Assembly: GCA_019416395.1 (NCBI GenBank)
Contig: DXXH01000056.1
Location: forward strand, 1 to 17,215
Source of the DNA: Clostridiales bacterium
GTDB lineage: Bacteria; Bacillota; Clostridia; Oscillospirales; Acutalibacteraceae
Direction: 5' to 3'
Length of the DNA stretch: 17,215 nucleotides
Shown: piece by piece, positions 14,455 to 17,215 of the stretch
How positions within the stretch are numbered: the first letter of the stretch is position 1
Layout of the letters: every line of letters starts with the position of its first letter
Position numbers and translations under genes: made by a program
The notes under the pieces: model-generated
What the model saw: only the letters and a program-made list of their open reading frames with translations
Databases searched by the model: none
Told to the model about the DNA's origin: nothing

Positions 14455-14544
14455 ATTTACACTTCCTTTTCTAGGAGTTAACGGGCAGCTGGGTTAAGCC
14501 CACAATAAGGGGCGCTGATGAACGAAAGCAAAGAAATAAATAGG

Positions 14545-14585
14545 AAAAAAGAGGCGCGGTCTTATTTTCCACAGGCGCGCGCCTC
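14545..14585 (-). terminator. Attenuating hairpin between oppA and oppB
   Basis: On the minus strand the stem GAGGCGCG (14585-14578) and CGCGCCTC (14558-14551), with a 19-nt loop, is followed by six T residues (14550-14545). It lies about 55 bp after oppA. Such hairpins after binding-protein genes are known to stop part of the transcripts and to protect the upstream mRNA from 3' decay, giving more binding protein than permease. The rest of 14455-14640 holds only the oppB ribosome site. Confidence 0.82.
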
Positions 14586-14640
14586 TCCTCCCATTTAAAT
14601 CATGTTAGTGCTGCGGCTATGCCTAATTTCAAAACATTTC

Positions 14641-16656
14641 TCAGCCCTGAACGGGGGTAATGTTGGGCAGCATATACTTGAAGCAGCTCCACCACCACCA
14701 GGGACCGTTGTAAGGATTCTCAGAATCGGGATAGCCTTCCCAGTAGGTGCTGTTGGTGGGAACGAACTTAGTACCACTGGTCACGTTGATGAAGGGCATA
14801 TCGATGACAGCCTGCTGGAGCAGGTCAACAGTGGTGTTGTAAGCCTCTTCGGAAGAGGGGTCCATGTTGGCGAGAGCGTGGAGGTCGTCGGAGACCTGCT
14901 GGTTATTCCAGCGGCAGCCCTGGCCGGAACCGGTTTCGCCCAAAGGCTTAATCAACTGGTTGTCAAAGCCGCTCAGAGCGGAGTACAGGTCAGTGGTGAT
15001 ACCACCGGAAGGCCAGTAGCCAGCCAGATAGTAGTTACCAGTACCGCCGTCCACGTCCCAAGTAGCCTGGCTCTTGGAAGAGATGTTGCAGTTCAGGCCG
15101 AAAGCGACCAACTGGTTGTAAGCGGCCTGTACGGTACGGCCAGCCTGCCATTCGGTATCAGCCAGATAGCTCATTTCCAGAGTGAAGGGCTTGCCATCGA
15201 AGTACCAGCCGTCATCCTTCTTCTCCAGACCAGCTTTGATCAGCAGCTTTTCGGCGGCTTCGGGATCATGTTTCCACCAGCCAACACCGAACAGTTCCTG
15301 CAGTTCTTCGTCAGTACCCTCAACGCCGGTAGCCTCTGCCATACGAGCAGCGTAACCAGTGTCGAAAGGCTTAATGGTAGTGCCGTCGCCCAGATCCAGC
15401 TCGAAGTTCTCCAACCACTCCAGCATGGGTTTGGTGTAGTTTTCCTGCAGATAGGAAGTGTTGTTCAGCAGCGGAATAGGAGCTGCACGGCCAGCGCCGG
15501 AGAAGATGTTCATGGACAGCTCGTCAATGTTCAGGGCCAAAGTGATGCCCCAGCGGAAGTCAGCGTTGTCATAGGGAGCGCCCTGGCCCTGGGAGAACAC
15601 CAAGCTCTTGGAGCCGGGATCGTCCAGATAAGCATAGGGGAAATCTTCCTGCCAGCAGTTGATGTTGGGGTTCTGCTCGTGCATAGCGGTGAACTCTTCC
15701 AGGGTGACTTCGCAAGCAACGTCAACGTTGTTGGAAACCATCTGCATCTGCTTGGTGGAAGAATCGCCCAGAGCGCGGAACCAAACATAAGTAGCGGGCT
15801 TCTGGTCTTCAGTGAAACCATAGTAGTCGCTGCCAACTACGCCCAGAGTGCTTTGCCACCAGTCGTCGCGGAGCTTATACAGCACCCAGTCGCCGTTGGG
15901 GTCATAGTCTTCCACAATGTAGGGGCCAGCCACCACAGGATTCTCATCTTTGAAGGTGGTCACGTCCGCCTGCTGGGAGTAGATGTGCTCGGGAACAATA
16001 CGATAATCGCAGCCCCACACGCTGATGCCATAACGCATGGTCAGACGGGGGAAGGATTCGGTCATATTGAACTTAACGGTGTAGTCATCAACTTTTTCTA
16101 CGGAGTCGATGTACAGGTTGGTGGCTGCGGAAGCGCCGATACCGGAGTTCTCCTTGATCATGGTAAAGGTGAACACCACGTCGTCAGCGTTCAGGTCTTC
16201 GCCGTCGGACCACTTGATGCCTTCGCGGATCTTAACGGTCCATTCGGTGTAGTCCTCATTGGGGGTGCCCATGTCAGCGGCAACCTCGGGGAACTGCTCG
16301 CCCTTGACGGAGTCCATTTCCCACATGTGAGCGCTCAGCAGCTGGTGGATACCCATACCAGTGGTGGTGCCCATCATATAAGTGTTGAACTGTCCGGGAG
16401 TGTCCGTGGGAGTCTGAGTCTCAACGATCAGAGTCTCCTCACGGGGGGTGCCGACCTCAGTGGTCATGCCGGCTGCTGCCAGCGTACCGCTTCCGGAAGT
16501 GGAAGATTCCTCAGCGGTGGTACCGGAAGAAGTAGAGCTTTCGGTGCCGCTGGTGGTGCCGGAAGAGGTAGTCGTGGTGTTGTTGCCGCAGCCGCTGAAC
16601 AGGCTGGTAACTACCAGAGCCATCGCCAACAGCACAGCGATTGATCTTTTTTTCAT
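14641..16656 (-). CDS. oppA: Extracellular solute-binding lipoprotein, family 5 (OppA-like), 671 aa
   Basis: This lipoprotein captures the substrate outside the cell for the OppBCDF importer. The signal peptide (MKKRSIAVLLAMALVVTSLF) ends in a lipobox with Cys23 (LFSGC), then a Ser/Thr/Gly linker (24-60) tethers the mature domain. The family 5 binding-protein signature is clear at about 139-168 (WTVKIREGIKWSDGEDLNAD, then a DVVFTFTMIKE strand-helix). The protein is longer than classical OppA (about 540) and ends with an aromatic patch GPWWWWSCFKYM. Large family 5 proteins of this type can bind oligosaccharides as well as peptides, so the substrate is uncertain. AAGGAGG about 7 bp upstream sets the start. 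Strong codon bias, which also leaves an open antisense frame, fits a highly expressed protein. Confidence 0.93.
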   Translation of the reverse strand: MKKRSIAVLLAMALVVTSLFSGCGNNTTTTSSGTTSGTESSTSSGTTAEESSTSGSGTLAAAGMTTEVGTPREETLIVETQTPTDTPGQFNTYMMGTTTGMGIHQLLSAHMWEMDSVKGEQFPEVAADMGTPNEDYTEWTVKIREGIKWSDGEDLNADDVVFTFTMIKENSGIGASAATNLYIDSVEKVDDYTVKFNMTESFPRLTMRYGISVWGCDYRIVPEHIYSQQADVTTFKDENPVVAGPYIVEDYDPNGDWVLYKLRDDWWQSTLGVVGSDYYGFTEDQKPATYVWFRALGDSSTKQMQMVSNNVDVACEVTLEEFTAMHEQNPNINCWQEDFPYAYLDDPGSKSLVFSQGQGAPYDNADFRWGITLALNIDELSMNIFSGAGRAAPIPLLNNTSYLQENYTKPMLEWLENFELDLGDGTTIKPFDTGYAARMAEATGVEGTDEELQELFGVGWWKHDPEAAEKLLIKAGLEKKDDGWYFDGKPFTLEMSYLADTEWQAGRTVQAAYNQLVAFGLNCNISSKSQATWDVDGGTGNYYLAGYWPSGGITTDLYSALSGFDNQLIKPLGETGSGQGCRWNNQQVSDDLHALANMDPSSEEAYNTTVDLLQQAVIDMPFINVTSGTKFVPTNSTYWEGYPDSENPYNGPWWWWSCFKYMLPNITPVQG

Positions 16657-16725
16657 ATACGTGCCTCCTTGTGAATTATTTCCTTACTTCGATTTTCCTC
16701 AAGACCGCAGCGAAACGAAACACCT

Positions 16726-16746
16726 CAGTATATCAGGGATATACTG
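16726..16746. promoter_or_regulatory. Perfect 9-bp inverted repeat in the oppA leader
   Basis: CAGTATATC (16726-16734), AGG, GATATACTG (16738-16746). It lies about 70-90 bp before the oppA start and one base from the next palindrome. It may be an operator or a 5' leader hairpin. Confidence 0.6.
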
Positions 16747-16747
16747 G

Positions 16748-16771
16748 CCAGAAAGGGATATCCCTTTCTGG
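16748..16771. promoter_or_regulatory. Perfect 24-bp palindrome upstream of oppA
   Basis: The half-site CCAGAAAGGGAT is followed directly by its exact reverse complement with no spacer. It overlaps the position where the -10 box belonging to TTGACA (16783-16788) should be, so a protein bound here could block transcription. Both this and the neighbouring repeat contain GGATAT. Confidence 0.7.
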
Positions 16772-16788
16772 AAAGCAATGACTGTCAA
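16760..16788 (-). promoter_or_regulatory. Candidate promoter for the opp operon
   Basis: On the minus strand a consensus TTGACA (-35, 16788-16783) is followed at 17-20 bp by AGGGATATC, which offers only a poor -10 (GATATC or GGGATA). The predicted leader would be about 100 nt. The weak -10 inside a palindrome suggests regulation, but the promoter could also lie further upstream. Confidence 0.35.
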
Positions 16789-16884
16789 GAATAATTCAAT
16801 GAATGGATCTTGGCGTTTCATTACTCGTTGTGTTTTTTTACATGTTTAGCGGTAGTAAAAATCCCCCCTTTGTTTTGCTAAACT

Positions 16885-16899
16885 GTTTTGATCCAAAAC
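16885..16899. repeat. GTTTT-N5-AAAAC dyad, copy 1
   Basis: GTTTTGATCCAAAAC lies within a 17-bp dyad TGTTTTG-ATC-CAAAACA (16884-16900). A second dyad of the same form lies 69 bp further at 16954-16968. Together they may be paired operator sites upstream of opp. Confidence 0.4.
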
Positions 16900-16953
16900 A
16901 AATTAACTGTTAGTACTACTTTTTAGGCTGATTTACATTAGTCTAAAAAATAT

Positions 16954-16968
16954 GTTTTATGTCAAAAC
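16954..16968. repeat. GTTTT-N5-AAAAC dyad, copy 2
   Basis: GTTTTATGTCAAAAC has the same arms and spacing as the copy at 16885-16899 but a different centre. In AT-rich sequence a chance match is possible. Confidence 0.35.
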
Positions 16969-17215
16969 GGATCAGTAAGATGAGTTTTGACATAGCAACC
17001 AAAATAGTAGAGCAATACCGAATGATTTTACAGCAACATGATAGCACTTGGGGGTGGCGATGTCAACCACCTGGAAGGGCGTTTTGGGAGATTTTTATAT
17101 GCAAAAATATACATTACAGTCAGTACAGCCAAAAGAAGATCCAGGAATTTTGTGGGATTTTTCGCTGTTAAAAAATTGGCGAAATGAATAATTTTTCATT
17201 TATTACAAAGAAAAC

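Larger units (their letters stand above)
16657..17215. other. Upstream region of the opp operon, no convincing gene
   Basis: This 559-bp region carries no gene I can support. The half nearest oppA holds two adjacent perfect inverted repeats (16726-16746, 16748-16771) and a minus-strand TTGACA (16783-16788). The farther half is AT-rich with two GTTTT-N5-AAAAC dyads (16885-16899, 16954-16968). A 70-codon + strand frame at 16959-17171 lacks a ribosome site. The last 130 bp show only a weak 7-bp dyad (AAATGAA/TTCATTT). Confidence 0.6.

Noticed and set aside
13414..14481. 355-codon + strand frame opposite oppB
   Set aside because: It is antisense to a permease with recognisable helices and EAA loop; the composition (Gln/His/Gly-rich) is typical of a shadow frame.
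14602..16644. 680-codon open frame on the + strand opposite oppA
   Set aside because: It is an exact antisense of a gene with clear lipobox and family 5 signature. Strong codon bias of oppA removes stops on the other strand; the antisense protein is Val/Gly-rich without domain features.
16959..17171. 70-codon + strand frame at the right edge
   Set aside because: There is no ribosome site, the region is AT-rich upstream DNA, and the protein has no recognisable pattern. It is not completely excluded.

Overview
The window looks like the chromosome of a low-to-mid GC Gram-positive anaerobe, most likely a gut Clostridia member of the Oscillospiraceae/Ruminococcaceae type. This is an inference from gene style (strong GAGGAGG ribosome sites, zinc-ribbon membrane proteins, lipoprotein solute-binding protein, Ser/Thr/Pro-rich cell-wall linkers) and not from a marker gene. 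No rRNA, tRNA, CRISPR array, insertion sequence, integrase or relaxase was seen.

Left edge (1-690, + strand): the last codons of an unseen gene, then a DJ-1/PfpI family gene that ends at a strong hairpin terminator (643-686).

Centre (690-10460, + strand): ten tightly packed co-directional genes that appear to form one operon of about 9.5 kb. It opens with two adjacent paralogous Crp/Fnr-family regulators, preceded by a perfect 18-bp dyad (863-880) that matches the PrfA-box pattern and sits where a class II Crp/Fnr activator site should be. Then come: a zinc-ribbon/TcaA-like membrane protein with extracellular domains; a zinc-ribbon membrane protein with a PH-like domain that seems to be split by four membrane segments; a 162-residue protein of unknown function that may be a tandem winged-helix/PqqD-like protein; a 601-residue DNA/RNA non-specific endonuclease with a hydrophobic N-terminus and a long repetitive disordered tail; a soluble VirD4/TraG/HerA-like ATPase translationally coupled to the nuclease; a 77-residue single-span membrane protein; a single-span protein with a Pro/Thr-rich linker and an extracellular MORN-like domain; and a tail-anchored zinc-ribbon protein. 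A long hairpin (10409-10458) closes the unit. The cluster contains membrane, extracellular, nuclease and P-loop motor components but none of the recognised core parts of type IV or type VII secretion. It is the best candidate here for an undescribed envelope-associated, nucleic-acid-handling or nuclease-export system.

Right part (10509-17215, - strand): a complete oligopeptide-type ABC importer in the order oppA-oppB-oppC-oppD-oppF, transcribed leftwards. A hairpin with a T-run lies between oppA and oppB, which would allow excess binding protein over permease. The 560-bp region upstream of oppA holds several perfect inverted repeats and one TTGACA box, and no convincing gene. The importer ends with its own terminator (10509-10550), so the two operons converge on back-to-back terminators.
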